Under the pieces are notes generated by a model. That model ran no database searches. It was not told where the DNA came from and was given only the letters and a program-made list of their open reading frames with translations. From Grifola frondosa (taxonomy: Eukaryota > Basidiomycota > Agaricomycetes > Polyporales > Grifolaceae), in contig LUGG01000013.1 of NCBI GenBank assembly GCA_001683735.1, positions 248,001-312,000 on the forward strand: a stretch of DNA of 64,000 nt, read 5' to 3'. A program made the position numbers and the translations under genes. Position 1 is the stretch's first letter, and the number at the start of each line of letters is the position of its first letter. Below, piece after piece: positions 1-12,704 of this stretch.

Positions 1-1
1 T

Positions 2-145
2 AGTACTGGTTATTCACCGAACAAGCAAATTCTTCGGACAGAAGAACCTAAAGTTATGGCAGAGCTGAGAAACGTTCCGCAAGGCAAGGCCCTCGTTGCT
101 AGGATAACTAAGGTGGATCATGAACAGGCTGAGACTCTGCAATGA
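2..145 (+). CDS. 3' end of an unidentified protein-coding gene
   Basis: An open frame runs from the window edge through 47 codons to a TGA at 143-145. The tail reads as a charged soluble C-terminus ending in KVDHEQAETLQ. There is no in-frame ATG near the edge that would make this a complete small gene, and the frame is open from the first base, so it is most likely the last exon of a gene that starts outside the window. It is too short for a family to be recognised. The next gene begins about 490 bp downstream on the same strand. Confidence 0.45.
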   Translation, partial: STGYSPNKQILRTEEPKVMAELRNVPQGKALVARITKVDHEQAETLQ

Positions 146-633
146 CATCCGAAGATCACACGCTGCGCCGATTACGAAGTCACGCGACGCGTTATGTCAC
201 GACGACGCGTCAATGCCGTCACGGAAATGCGTGACTAGTTGTTGACTCTTGCCTGCCTTCGAGTTGCTGGCAGGCTGTGAATTGTTATAGGATGTCCCAT
301 TCTTGTGGATTCATGTGTCTGGATGGACTTTAGGTGCGTTGTTTTAGTGGAGGTTCGATATAGGAAATTTGTTTACCGGACCTAACTATCCTTTCCTCAA
401 CTAAAACAGTAAGCGCAAAACTTTATAGCACGTTCAAGGCAAGGAAAGCGCGTTGCTGTACCCAGTCACTAGTAAAATTTCGAATATATAGGTGATTGTG
501 GAATGAACTGGCTGAACTAGTCAAAACAGCAATAGCTTGTTCCCGCGACTCGTCAGCCGCAATGTGGTCTAAGTTCTGATCATCTCAAGTAGACACTGCT
601 CATTTTGCTCATCTCATTCAGCGCTGGCGCGAC
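146..633. other. Intergenic region with two ACGCGT boxes
   Basis: No coding signal is seen here. The stretch contains two ACGCGT (MCB-type) hexamers at 187-192 and 205-210, and pyrimidine-rich sequence just before the next start codon. It presumably holds the terminator of the upstream gene and the promoter of the PH-domain gene. Confidence 0.4.
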
Positions 634-3600
634 ATGTCGTCGCCTTATGATGCCTCGTCGGAGATTTTCTCTCTCTATTCACATCCAATGACGAGGGCAA
701 GCTCTGCCACTCAAGATTCGGAGCCCGTTGTGACACCTTTGGACGAATACCCGTATCCGGGAACTTGAAGGTTAATCAAAGCACGGGTGCTATGTCTGGA
801 AACCCCGCCTACGACGCTATTCATGTGCAGTCTCTGTCCCCAAATTTGCAGCGATCTCATATGAGGGAGAGTCGAGACGAAGGCGGTTCTCTGTCGTCTC
901 TAAGCGACGAAATCCTAACGGCCCATACTTCTCGCTCCCTATATATCATGCTGCAGAATCCGGTGCTCTCACTCGTCGCCGGACGAACGAAAGAGCTAAT
1001 TGGGCGATACGAATCAATGGACACCTCCGCAAAGCCCGCTGCCGGAAAGAGGACGCCCTCAAGACGCAACCCGCCTACTGCATCATTTGCCCTAGAAAAG
1101 AAGGACAAAAGCCGCTCCCCAATCCGCCAGTCCTTCCGCAACCTGATATCAGTCTTTAAGAAGAACAAATCCTCTGGAAAAGATCATTCCCAACAGCTCG
1201 CTGTCCCAGGCACGAAATATCGCAGCAACGATGTCATTGATATTCGCACGCAAAATCTTGCACTTCCCCAGCTCCCTAGAGTAGACATCTGCAGCGTCAA
1301 ACCGGATAAGGCTCTGTGCATAACACCTATCTCGCTCCATTCCGGGCAGGCTGGCCCGCTTCTCTACTTGTCCCGTCCTCTGTCTCCGAATGTCCTTCCT
1401 GTCTGGACAAGTTGCACTGCGCAGCTCCATAGCACCCACATCATCGTCACTTGGCACAGCGCACATGGCAATCCCTCGACTTATGTTGTGCCTTTCACAG
1501 CTTGCACCGACGTGCGGTCACTCGCGCTGACAGATCTGGATGCTACGGAGAGGAGTCTTCTTCCTGACAGACCCGAGCTGAGGGTATTCGAGATGTTATT
1601 TGAAGGAAGAGCTAGAGAGAAATTCGCCGCGGACTCCGTCACGGAGAGAGCGTCATGGGTAAGTGCAATCTGGTGAGTGACTTGCTCGCTTCAACAAGCC
1701 AGGTATTGACGTAGTCTACACAGGGACGGCGTGTTACAAGCGCAGGAGGATAGGATCCGCACGCCAAGTGTCATCGGAATCGAGGGTGCCATAGAGTCCC
1801 CGTTCAGCGTGGCTTCTCCCGTTGGCCCTCCTCATTCTCTGGCCCACAGTCGACTTTCCGTAAAGACTGACATACCATCTCCGACATCTTCTAGCATCGA
1901 CCGGGCACTTCCAGCTATTCCCATCGAGACTCGCACTCCGTCCCCGTCCTCCTCCGCGCGATTTGCTCTGAGGGATTCTGCTCCAACCCGTCCGTCGCTG
2001 TCGCCTTTGCCTAAACCCCCCGTGACACCGACCCCTACACGGTCTTCGTTCCAAACGCCGCCACGTCCATCCACACCTGCACGTTCCCAGAGTCCTTCCA
2101 TCCGCAACCTCGACCAGCGCTCTGTCGTCAGGCAGCGTCTCGCCCAGATTGAAGGGAATGGCTCAGGGGAGTCTCCGCCCACCGGCTCTCCGCGTCCGCG
2201 ACGACAGAATAGCACGGCATCGAGTATGGGGCGGTCCATTCTCAACTCCTACGGCGGCCCCGACCCTGCATCGCCGCTGTCGGTGGACTCGGGGCGCTTG
2301 ACGTCAGATGCTGGGACTCCGAGGACGAGAACGAACCGCTGGGCAAACGAGATTCGCACGAGCGGCTTGCACCTGAGCGTCCCTGCGCCTGTGCGAGATG
2401 GGTCGCTCTTTTCGCCAGCCTCGCGCTACTCGGTTGACGCTGAGCCGCAAGCGGAAACAGCTTGACGATGGCGATCGGAGTGCCCGGATCGACATCAAGG
2501 AGAATATGGCCAAGCAACCTATTATTCTCGAGGAGGACAGCCACCATGGAACCGCGTTTAGCCATATCCAAAGCATGCCCTTCGTTGCTTCAGATTGTCC
2601 GACGTCGCGCGAGGTCGTTGTGGACACGGCGATCCACGAGATGCTGGACAGCATCGACCACACGGTCAAAGCTGTGGAGGGACGGTCGGTGAGAGATGGC
2701 GCCGCTATAGACTACGTCCGTGCCACAGTCACTACGATTCTAGAAGAGTTGCACCGTCAGAGTGCCGTGCAGGGCTCCGCCGGTGGCGTCGATCCGTCAG
2801 AGGTCATGCAAAAGCTGGAGGGCATACAGGCGGAGTTCAAGAGTGATCTGCCAGGCTTGGTGAAGCGGATCGAGGACCTTGTTCATCGGGAACGGGATAG
2901 CAGTGGCGCACCAACTACGGAACAAAGCTCATCAGTTTTACATGCCAAACTGGATAATCTCGTGGAGCTATGTCAAGGGCTGCGAGGTAATAATGTTGGT
3001 GATAACCCCAGTGCTGCATCCACCGGTCATAGCGAGGAGGTGCGACTATCTTTATCTCACAGCCATAGCAAAACCTTACCGCTTTTCAGATTTCAGAAGT
3101 CCTCGATTTACTGAAAGATGCACAGGTCCAGCGCTCCACGCAATCTGAACAACAGACGGACAGCGTACGATATCTCAATGAACTCAACTCCGTGAGTAGC
3201 AACATTGGATGACATGCATGGATACTAATCGAGTGACGCAGTGGCTGGAGGCCTTCGTCAACCATGGCACGTCCCAAATAGATGGCATGGCAGCAGGGAT
3301 CCAGCAGCTGTGCCGGGAGCTGGGACCCATCCCGGAGCTCCAGGATCCACCTGAAGAGGGCGGGGCAACGCCAGCCGAAAGCCTGCTCACGCATATACGG
3401 AGGCTCCTCGTAGAGAACAGATCACGGGAAGAGGGCAACGCGACTCTACAAGCGTCCGTGAACGGCCTCGTTGCTGCGGTCCAAGAAGACCTCCGGAGGA
3501 ATGCGGAGGCACGAAACATGCTCAGTAAGTGGCGTTCAGATGTTTCTGCCCTCATTTGAACAACGGGATTTAGCAACGGAGTCGGTTGTCGGTTGATCGA

Positions 3601-4173
3601 CCGCCAGCGACAAGACCAGGAGCGGATGTTGAGGAGTCTTGCAACGGGTGCGTCTCGTGTCGGTGCATAATATCGAAACTAAAGAACGAGAACTAGAGTT
3701 GTCGAACGATATTCGCGGAGAGCGACTTAGGTTCGTCGAAGCTATGAAGGAAGCTACTGCAATTAACGTCCAGAGTAAGTCATCATATAATGAGTTTATT
3801 ATGTTCATCTTCATTCCCTCTTGTCCTAGTTCATGTCGAAGAATTCAAGAAAGAATTGACCAGGGAGGTCCTTATCATGACACAAGAAGTTGGACGCCTC
3901 CAGAGGGAGCGACAGGGTTTGGAGCAGCAAATCGCCGATCTCTTCGCGTTCTACGCGAAGCAGAAACAAGCTGGAAAGGTTCGTCCCATTTTCCTGAACG
4001 TCATATTGGATTACGATGTCCCACAGCTGCTCCAACCTTCCGGAGATCCCCCGCCAAACCGATCCTCACGTCAGCCCACCCCTCTCACACCAGGGGCCAC
4101 TCTACCGTCCATGCGTCGACGTCCCCTCCCTAGTCCTACACCACGGCTTGGATCTGCGCAAATGTCCCGTTGA
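634..4173 (+). CDS. PH domain and coiled-coil protein
   Basis: This multi-exon gene has a pleckstrin-homology-like domain of roughly 110 residues, encoded at about 1330-1750. It ends in a typical PH helix (ERASWVSAIW, joined over an intron at 1673-1723 to DGVL). A Ser/Pro-rich linker follows, then a motif containing VDTAIHEMLDSID, then long coiled coils (2700-3980). Introns at 3040-3089, 3192-3241 and 3979-4026 fit GT-AG rules well. The first exon (ATG at 634) joins the next through a 41-bp intron at 730-770. If that is wrong, the start is the ATG at 792. The frame changes between 2391 and 2460, either by a 70-bp intron or by an indel. The junctions near 3525-3590 and 3648-3684 are also weak. 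PH plus coiled coil suggests a scaffold at membranes or the cortex, but no named orthologue is recognised. Confidence 0.7.
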
Positions 4174-4452
4174 CCTCGAAATTAGCACATCTGTGGAAGT
4201 TTTGACTTCGAATTGTAGATAAACCCGAGCGACTCAGCCGCCTCCTCATTTCAAACTGCTTTCTGGAATTGGTAATAGTAGCACGTTTTCCTGTCGATAC
4301 ATCTACGAGGCCTCTATATATCATATCAAGCAAAATGAGGACTCCGTCACTGGTGTACGTCTCCTCTAATCAGCCCAGCGTCAGCACATGTGGGACGGAC
4401 AGGAAATGGTGTTATACGAACCAAGCAAATGATATGGCCGCAGCTTACTCCT

Positions 4453-6113
4453 TCACTCCGGATGGACTGGGCTCGACCAATGAATATTAGCCTGGTCTGA
4501 CATCACCTCCGCACTATCGTCTAGCGCATCCTCACAATGCTCGCTCTCTCCTCCGGCCTCCTGCTCGTCAGAGGTGTCGGGATTTAGCGCAGAGAAGGAG
4601 AAGTCGTGGTCCAGAGGGGCGCCGAGCGGATCGACGAACGCCGCGAACCGGATCGAGTGGACGAAAGAGGAGCGAATCGGATCTTCGTTGCCACCCTCGA
4701 TTGCGCCGACCTCGCGGAGGTTGAGGATGAACCGCGATACGAGAATCGCATTTATACTGTACCGCAACAGAAGTTAGCGCTAACGACGGGGAATATCGAC
4801 GCACTACAATTACTGACGGGTCAATGAATCCGTTGGCATACGAGCCGAGATCCTGATACACAAATTCCCCGTGAGTAAACAAAATTAGAGAGATTCGATC
4901 AGTACACGTACGGTGGCTTCTCCCAAATATGTTGATATGACATCAATAATACCCAAGATCACCAAAGCTCTGTTGCGTATGTTGTTATCAATGTCAGTTC
5001 TATCCCGGATCTATTGGTCACATACATAAAATATAATGTTCCTGGTACAGAGGCTTCATCAGCTCTGTGCATATATCGAGCATGGAAAGGAAACCGACCA
5101 TCCCGCAAGATCAAAGAGTTCAATGAGGTTTTGATATTGGCATCCTTGGCAATCCGCCTGGTGCGGTATGTTCGACGTATAGTCACCACAAGGAGGAGTA
5201 TGTCAGCCACGATTATTGTTGCCCGCGATAAATAAATCACTGGTAACAGTTCGCAGTTATTGGAAGAGCACTAGGATAATCCATCTGATGCATACAACTA
5301 TGAAGGACTCGCGTTCGGTCAACGTTTAAAGCAATGTCTATGAATCATACTGACATGTTCGTAACCTCCGGGGAAATCAATCTCATTGATGTACAATTGA
5401 TGGGGGGCGGGGCTTCAATTACTCTCTGCCGCACGAACTGAAACTAAATGTATGTGTAGCATGTTAATTGCACATTAAGGCCAATGTAGAGGATAAGGCT
5501 CACCACATTGACGCCGACACGAACTGTGACAAGATAAATATCATGAAGCCATTTGCCAGCGACGACCAGATATAGCATATGCTCGGAGAGTCGAGAATGC
5601 TTCATAGAATTTAGATAAATTGTTAACAGTCGTATGACTAAATTGGACTGACCGGCCAGAAATACAGGCAAAAGTAATTCAACAACGGTACTGAACCAGA
5701 CCAACGCAGAGCAGCTCTAAGGATCATGTGAGTGGCGATGACGGTGTCAGAACAGGAATTATTACAAACCTTTGGTGTCAGTGGATATATAGACGGGAGG
5801 GTCGATATCAAGCCCAGGAGAATAGGGTATCTTGCCAACAAGAAAATGAAGGTGGCCGCTGAAAATTTTCGCTTCCAGACAAGTTGATATTCGCGATCAA
5901 AAGTGACAAGGTACTCATAGACCAGTAGAGCTGCAAGGATTTAGCCAAAAAAAAAAGCTGAGATTGTAAATGAAGCCCTTACCAGTTGCGGACACACCAC
6001 AGCAGATATAAATGAAGCTACATGAGGAGGTATGTTAGACAAAGGGAGGATTATGGTAGCTTGAGCATTCCTCACTTCTGCTGAACGACTTCGGCGCTGA
6101 CAGGAAATGACAT
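4453..6113 (-). CDS. DUF6533 domain seven-helix membrane protein
   Basis: The first exons spell a DUF6533 signature. A short exon 1 (6076-6113) begins MSFPVSAEVVQQ, exon 2 (5983-6017) gives FIYICCGVSATA, and exon 3 (5770-5930) carries LLVYEYLVTFDREYQLVW followed by hydrophobic helices. The last exon contains ILVSRFILNLREV, the usual end of the final helix in this basidiomycete family, then an acidic tail ending at 4453. In between are several short exons encoding hydrophobic segments. The family is abundant in mushrooms and its function is unknown; topology resembles a receptor but no ligand is established. A frame break lies in exon 5 (5504-5599) near 5535-5545, where ...RRWQMAS runs into a stop while the next frame continues IFILSQFVSASMW. 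The exact middle exons are uncertain. Confidence 0.75.
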
Positions 6114-6720
6114 AGCGTGAGCTGCGGGAACGACCCGCGACTTAGACAGGTAGTGAGAGATTTTGTACTCACTGAGTAAAGTTCAACGGTACCTTATCTG
6201 GGTCTCCGACTCGAGCCGGGCATTGGGATATCATGAGGACATAGAAATCGTGATTTGATTGATACCTGTGTCTGTGTTGAAAGATATCTGGATGGGAGAT
6301 TATGGACTCAGCAACGCTATTCCAGCCTGAAGGGTGGTGAAAAAATATGCCCTGTGAGACCGTGGTGACGAGACAATGGAAATACCATAGGGTTCTTTTC
6401 CGAGGCTGGGCATGCTCCAATGCTCCCGAAGCATGAAATCAATCATCGGAGTTGGTATGATGCCACATGTCAGGACCGCAGGAAGATGTTAGATTTACCA
6501 TCGGTATCTGTAGGGGGACTTGCAGGGCACCTGATGCATCACTTGTCACAAACTGCAACACCGTTCATGACAAGTTACAACATACTCCCGACGCGTCACG
6601 CAAGTCCGGAGGAAAATGTTGTCACGTGACCGTGTCGCAACCCAGGTCCGGCATTCGCCGGCATCGGACCAGCAAACTTGAATCTCTGGAAGTGCGTCGA
6701 GTCCGCAACCTACACGATCC
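6114..6720. promoter_or_regulatory. Divergent intergenic region, DUF6533 gene / ATP16
   Basis: About 600 bp separate the divergent start codons at 6113 (minus) and 6721 (plus). Short open frames are present but none has coding character. One ACGCGT hexamer lies at 6591-6596. No TATA box is evident. The stretch must hold both promoters. Confidence 0.4.
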
Positions 6721-7383
6721 ATGTCTGCGCTTCGTTTTGTATCATCTGCCGCTCGGAGGGCACCTAAAGCGTTTGCGTCGGGCAGACGAGGATATGCAGA
6801 GGTCGCCGATAAAATTAAACTATCCCTTGTCCTTCCTCACCAGGTCGGTGCAAGATACTGCGCTTCCTAATCACTGAGCTCATGCTTGTTTTCCAGGCCA
6901 TATTCACTTCTGCCGATGTCGTGCAGGTGAATCTCCCCGCTGCGACTGGTGATATGGGTGTCCTTGCCAACCATGCTGCTACCATTGAACCCCTCCGTCC
7001 TGGCGTCGTAGAGGTGATCGAGTCTGGCAGCGCTTCGAAAAAGTGGTTCGGTAAGTGTCATACAATGTTCCAAGTAGTTCAAGCTAACTCATGCACACCT
7101 TACTCGCAAACAGTGTCTGGCGGTTTTGCTACCGTCCACCCCAACAACAAGCTTACTATCAACGCTGTTGAGGCTGCTCCCCTGGAGGACTTCTCGGCAG
7201 AGGTATGCTTTCAGCCCTTACAAGGATAACGTGCTGAAAGGTCATTTCTCTTATCAGGCTGTCCGCGCCAACCTACAGGAAGCTTTGAGAGTTGTTGCGG
7301 GTAATGGATCGGAGGAGGATAAGGTAGAGGCGCGCATTGAGGCAGATGTGTATGAGGCGCTGCAATATGCTCTTTCAAAGTAA
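6721..7383 (+). CDS. ATP16: Mitochondrial F1Fo ATP synthase subunit delta
   Basis: Four exons (6721-6843, 6897-7050, 7114-7202, 7258-7383) encode about 163 residues, the usual length of the mitochondrial delta subunit (equivalent to bacterial epsilon). The N-terminus MSALRFVSSAARRAPKAFAS is Arg/Ser-rich and acid-free, as expected of a matrix targeting peptide. Next comes the conserved beta-sandwich with DKIKLSLVLPHQAIF, LPAATGDMGVLANHA and a second block with VSGGFATVHPNNKLTI. The C-terminal helix pair ends in EADVYEALQYALSK. The protein sits in the F1 central stalk, linking gamma and epsilon to the c-ring. All splice junctions are clean GT-AG and the frame is intact throughout. Confidence 0.95.
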
Positions 7384-7652
7384 TGTCGCGTCCGGAGTAG
7401 GTACCTGTATAGGCGTTGCAGATTAGAGACGAGTGGGCGGTGCCGGGTGTCGCTACATGCCGCAGAGTATTCACCATGACGTGCCCGTGAGAACCGCGCT
7501 CCCAGATTCTTGTACCATATCCGCGAACATACTATATAGGCCATCATACACACCTTCTTTGCCTCTCGGTTGTTTCTACAAGCACCGCAACCTGGCTGTA
7601 ACAACTCTCCTTTCCGTCGTTCTTTCTCCCTGAAAACACACTCGTTGGCTAA

Positions 7653-10600
7653 ATGAGACTACCTACCTCTTGGAACGATCGCGAACTCTTAGGTGATGAG
7701 CCCTTCCTTAATTTGTTTCTCGTTCGCGAACAGTCGCAAGAAAGTAGAACTCGTAGAGGATCTCCGAACTGGAACCAGGAAATCGTAAGGGAATTGCGTG
7801 AGGTGCCGAACGGGGTACGTCTTATACATCTCCGTCGGTTACGCGTTCATTCACTTCGCCACCACAACTCTATCTAAGCTCGAGGCAGCTGAGAAATGGC
7901 GGGAACTCGTGTTCGCCGCTGCACAGGAGCAGGATAGTCGCGCTGTTCAGCGAACGAGGATATCCATCAGTCAAGATAACGCCGCCTTGGAACTATTTGC
8001 GGAATGTTACTGGCTGCTATATGTTAATCGGAAGAGTGATCACGAGGCCCTCATCGTAGTCAACAACGCACGCAAGAAATGCGGGTTCCGGTATCTTCTA
8101 TCGCGGAAGCGTCGCAAAGGGTGGCAGCCACTAGCGCTCTAGCTGTCATCTCTCCGGCAACAAACACTTCTTCAGCTCCTAGCGTTAAACATGGCAGGAG
8201 AGGTCTCCGAAAGAAAAGGGCGTGCATGTCGCCCATGGCGAGCCCGGAGGATCCATATGATAGCGAGGCCAGTCACGGAGAAGACACCCCCGAAGGTGGT
8301 ACCTCTCTTCACGGAGGCCCTGCGCCGACATTCCCTGTTGCCCTTCCAGCTGGAGGCCGGGATGGCAGTGCCATGATTACTCCTGCTGACAAGCATGAAG
8401 CAGACATGTCTTCTTTGGATACTGTGAGACGGCCGGCGTCATCTGCGTCATTGTTGGAGAGTCAGGACGTCGTTTTCTTAACGGAGTCAGCAGAATCGCA
8501 TCGTACATCGATTCAGGGTGGTGCAGAGGCACCAACTGGCCTTAAACGCAAAATTTCAACTGAGAGCTCGGAGCATGCCACCTCCGAAGATGATATTACT
8601 TCCCCAGACCTCTGCATACCCAACTTACCGCCCCGTCGAGCACATCAGACCGCACAGCCGTTAATCCCAGGGACATGTCTTCGCTTTCCGAGCTCACTGT
8701 TGACACGGACCCTGCCCATGTGAAGGGGCCTCGTCCTAGACGTAGGAGGCCGAGGGTGGTGGCGCCTGCGGATTGCATCAGCTCGAACATTAAGCGTCGT
8801 CCTCCAGGGTGGCATCCAATTCCACCAAGCTTTCGCAGATGATGCAAAGGGAGACCATCCATATGGAGAAAGTCAGGCGTGGGATAGAGGTGTCGAACTG
8901 GATTTATTCGCCGACGCAGAAGACGCGAGGGGGAACGTTCAGGAATCTATTTCGACTGTCAAGTCGAGACGCAAAGGATCCATAAACGTGGCCAGCGTCG
9001 CTGAAGAGGCCTTTCTCTGTTCTGCTCCCGTCGACAGCAGCGTCCGTCCAATTATGCTGTCTCAAACAGCATCAGGCAGCGGACGAGGAACGTCTGCCAG
9101 GAAGGACAGACTATATGCTAAGGCAGCACCTTCCGCACGACGTAACACACTCGCGTCCCGTTTAACCAGTGTTCAGAAACCACCCCTGAAGTCTCGGGGA
9201 CGAGGCAGCATTCCACAGCCCATTGGTCGTCCTACCAAACGTCGTCGAGGGAAAGACGGAGAAGACCTATCTGTGAACGCAAATCCTATACAGAATTTGG
9301 TGGATGCAATGGCTCCACAGAAACAGCGCAGGACGTCCTCCCGCTTGCAGCAGCAGGTGGATCCCGCCGCTCTTAAACCGGTCGCCAAGGTGGCTCCCTT
9401 GAATCCGGACCACGTTGCGGCCGAAATGCTGGACAATGGCGATGTAAGCACAGTAAGTCGCAAGCGTGCTAAACGGAAGCGAACGACTTCTGTCGTGGAG
9501 GATGGCGATATTCAGCTCGCGGTTGAAGAGCCTCCACACGATATTCCTGTGCCGCGACCGACCGTGAAATTACCTGCTGGGAACTTGCAACGAAAGCGCG
9601 CACTAGTTTCTGCGCCATCCGTGAATTCTCTAATAACCAGAGCAGGTCAGGTACATAGCTTAGATGAGGTAGACTGTGTCATACGGGACTCCGCAACGGA
9701 GGCACTCATGCATCAGAATAATGCCCCGAAGCCCGCTAGTGACTGGGAGGATGAAGCAGAAGGACAGGACGAGCCGCCAAGTTCGGACGAGGAAGACATC
9801 CCCTCAGCCATGTTGTGCCTTCGCATAGGTTGCATCCCGTGCAAGCGACCCAATCATCGCCTGCTTTTCCTCGACCTCCTCCTCCACGACCATGTCCTGT
9901 CCCGGCACAGAAACCAATCTTGCCCAAGGCACCGTTGAAAGTAAGGCCCAAGATATGGGCCGAGGTGTGTATTCATGATAGTCTGCCAGTCATCGCCTAA
10001 CCTATTTCACCATCAATCCAGTCGAGGCAAGAAGTTTGCGAGTCATTCGACTGGTTCAGAAGCTATCAAGGCGGCGTTTACTTTTCAAACGATATGGTCA
10101 AAGGCTACCTCCTGAGCGCGTTTTCTTCCAGGTGAGACTTTCGCTCTCCTTTTCAAATGTTATGACTTTAGCTCCCTCTAGCCGAGACTTATTCGGGCGT
10201 GATGGTCGTGTAGTGATATCTCATGGGTTAGTCTATTCGTTGTAATTATGCGCATTTAGCTTCTGATGTATTCTCTTGAAGTGGCGGAAAAGCTGAAAGC
10301 GTTCATACGAAGGAAGGCCAAGCAGAATCTCATGAAGCGGATGACCAGCTCGAGGGAGACAAGTCTGTGAGAGCTCTGTTGAAAACTTATGCGATGAAAC
10401 GCCCTCTAGTTCTTCTCATCGATGACAAATACTCACTCTTTCCTTACGACTTAACCACTGAGGGCTATACGTATGTCGTGCTTGGCTTTTATCACATTGC
10501 ATATGCGTGGGGTATGCAGCGATCGTCCTAAAAATAATGTTTGCACTGACTATCCATTATAGCGGAACGCCAACCTGCAAATAATGCACGAGGCTACGTG

Positions 10601-12606
10601 GTTAGGTGCAAATTTGCATTCCAATGGTGCGAAGAGCAAGGAGAGCCGTGGTGGATAGAACGAGAGCCATGTCAAGACGGTAAGTTACCCTTATTGATTA
10701 GATATAATTCTCACGTTTCTAATCCTTCAGTGAACATCGCCACCGATAACCCATCTACAGAGTCAATTCCCCGTATGACCGAGCAATTTAGTGAATTGTC
10801 TGCGTCAGATCATGCAGCGTCTGCCGCTCTACAGTGAGATTCACTCCAACAGATCTTCTGCATTTTGACTGACCAGATTCGCGGGTGTAGATCCACTGAA
10901 CATGGTGCAGCTTACTATTGCCCTGAGTGCCGGGTTATGTCGCCAATGATCTACGAGCAGGGTTGGATGTGTCTGAAACCGCAGTGTAAAGCATTTTGGA
11001 GGACGAGCGATGGTGAAACCCCTCCGGAGCATCTTTCATATGCGGACTCGTTTTTACAGCCCCTCCCCTGCCACCATGATAAACTTGAGGACTTGCGTCC
11101 TCCTACCCCTACGACGGAACCCCAGGATGGCATCACAACCAGCCGTCAGTTCTGTAAAGGATGGCATTGTACCAATTGTGGTCGCCTGTCTAGCAGGTGA
11201 AACCCTTTTCCAATTTTGAGACGGCATTTAATGTCTTCGTAGGTACAAGTGGGAGCATTGGGAATGCAAGAAATGCCAGGTCAGTCTTTGCCAGGATTAA
11301 ATTACTCTGTGGACTTATCCCTTGTTAGACGACGCTCGAAGTCAATGGAAAGATTCGTGATCCAAAGGAATTCTGGGCACAGAAAGGTCCAGAGAAATTT
11401 GTTCATCACTACATAGCGGAGGACTCCGGTATGAAAAATAATCGACTCGTTTGTACAAGTAACCGCAATGTCCATTCGCAGGAATCATAATGCCCCTTAC
11501 CCAGGTCTACAAGCACAACGGTGTTTTTGGTCACTACCTGACGTATTCCCTTCCACACAGCTGGTCTGGACCATGTTCAATCTGTCAAACTATTATTGAT
11601 GGTCATCGTATTATACTTCTAGTGGTGACATTTACCTCATACTAGGCAATGTTATGGCAAATCGAGAAGCCGATGCAATATTCCGTGAATATCAAGAGCA
11701 GGCTAGGGATGGAAGTCTTCGATTCCGGAGATGGCCTTTGAAAAGTGTAAGTACACGTATCCGTAATCACTTGAAACCCTCTCATGTCTTGTTTGCATAC
11801 AGCATAAATGTACGTTTCTTTCTTTCGTTTGTCTGCGACACCTACAATACCAACAAAGAAGCCAGGCAGAGGTACCCTGCTCACGAACTACTTTTCACAA
11901 AATAGTAAGGATTATCTCGATTCCTCGGTGACTTCTCTCTGATGTGTTGAATCTCACATAGCCGGGGAACCATATCAAGTGCGGAACAATCGCCATTTTC
12001 CTATGATGTCGTATTTATGATTTCATAGTATGTGGGAGGCACAACGAATACCGTTTCCTTCGAGTCTGCACCCTCTGCCATCGTCAGGGCCAGGGATCTC
12101 ATTCACGCGCGGATGCAGGCTATACTACCCTGTTCGGACACATTCAACGAGGTTTGAGCGCGGCATACATGGAAAAGCAGAAGATGGCCGTGAGTATGGC
12201 CCTACCAGAACATAATTGGGCTGACTCACTATGCTACAGTTCCACAGCGATAGTGAGCGAGGCCTCGGGCCAACAGTGGCAACTCTATCGCTTGGATCCG
12301 GCGCATATATGCACTTTCGTCTTCACAGCCAGTATTGTGACGATGTAAGGAAAGGATCCAACCGGAATGCTCTGACCCTCTATCTGCGCCATGTGAGTGC
12401 AAATATTTCAGTTCATGCTGTGCGCTAACTTTCACCACACTGCAGGGCGACGTCTTGGTCATGCATGGAGCCAATATTCAAAAGTATTATGAGTCAGTGC
12501 GTTTACCTGCCACACTCACTCTGGATGCTAATTCTTTTGCAGGCACACCGTGATACCCCTTAACTTCCGCATTGCGGCCACTGCACGGTACATCAACAAT
12601 AATTGA
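7653..12606 (+). CDS. Large AlkB-like 2-oxoglutarate/Fe(II) dioxygenase with cysteine-rich zinc-ribbon-like modules
   Basis: The last third is an AlkB-type double-stranded beta-helix. The iron ligands are the HSD motif (His at 12243-12245, Asp at 12249-12251) and a distal His at 12544-12546 (YYEH, split by an intron). Arginines in NFRIAATAR (12568-12588) should bind 2-oxoglutarate. Upstream are two CxxC-rich blocks: CPECR...CLKPQC (10919-11000) and WHCTNC...WECKKC (11161-11280), which look like zinc ribbons. Before these comes a conserved block (SRQEVCESFDWFRSYQGGVY, then ALLKTYAMKRPLVLLIDDKY). The N-terminal 700-800 residues are low-complexity and basic and match nothing I know. Related long AlkB-like proteins occur in Agaricomycetes; nucleic-acid demethylation is inferred, not shown. 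The frame breaks near 8630, 8800, 9805, 10834-10877 and 12153-12155, so the gene is either indel-damaged in the assembly or decaying. The N-terminal part could be a separate gene. Confidence 0.72.
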
Positions 12607-12704
12607 GGCTATAAAACGGCGAATGATATCCATCTTCAAATTCATCGGTATTGTCTCTGCAAAATTGCTTTCATTCGCTTTCTGCTCTATGATACTGGAA
12701 CGAT

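Noticed and set aside
2398..2465. A separate gene starting at the ATG at 2398
   Set aside because: The downstream frame continues the same protein family character (LDDGDRSARIDIKENM) with no promoter space; an intron or indel joining the two parts fits better.
7653..12606. Programmed ribosomal frameshifting as an explanation for the frame changes
   Set aside because: The breaks go both ways, occur in many unrelated genes and lack a common slippery site or pseudoknot pattern; sequence error or decay is simpler.
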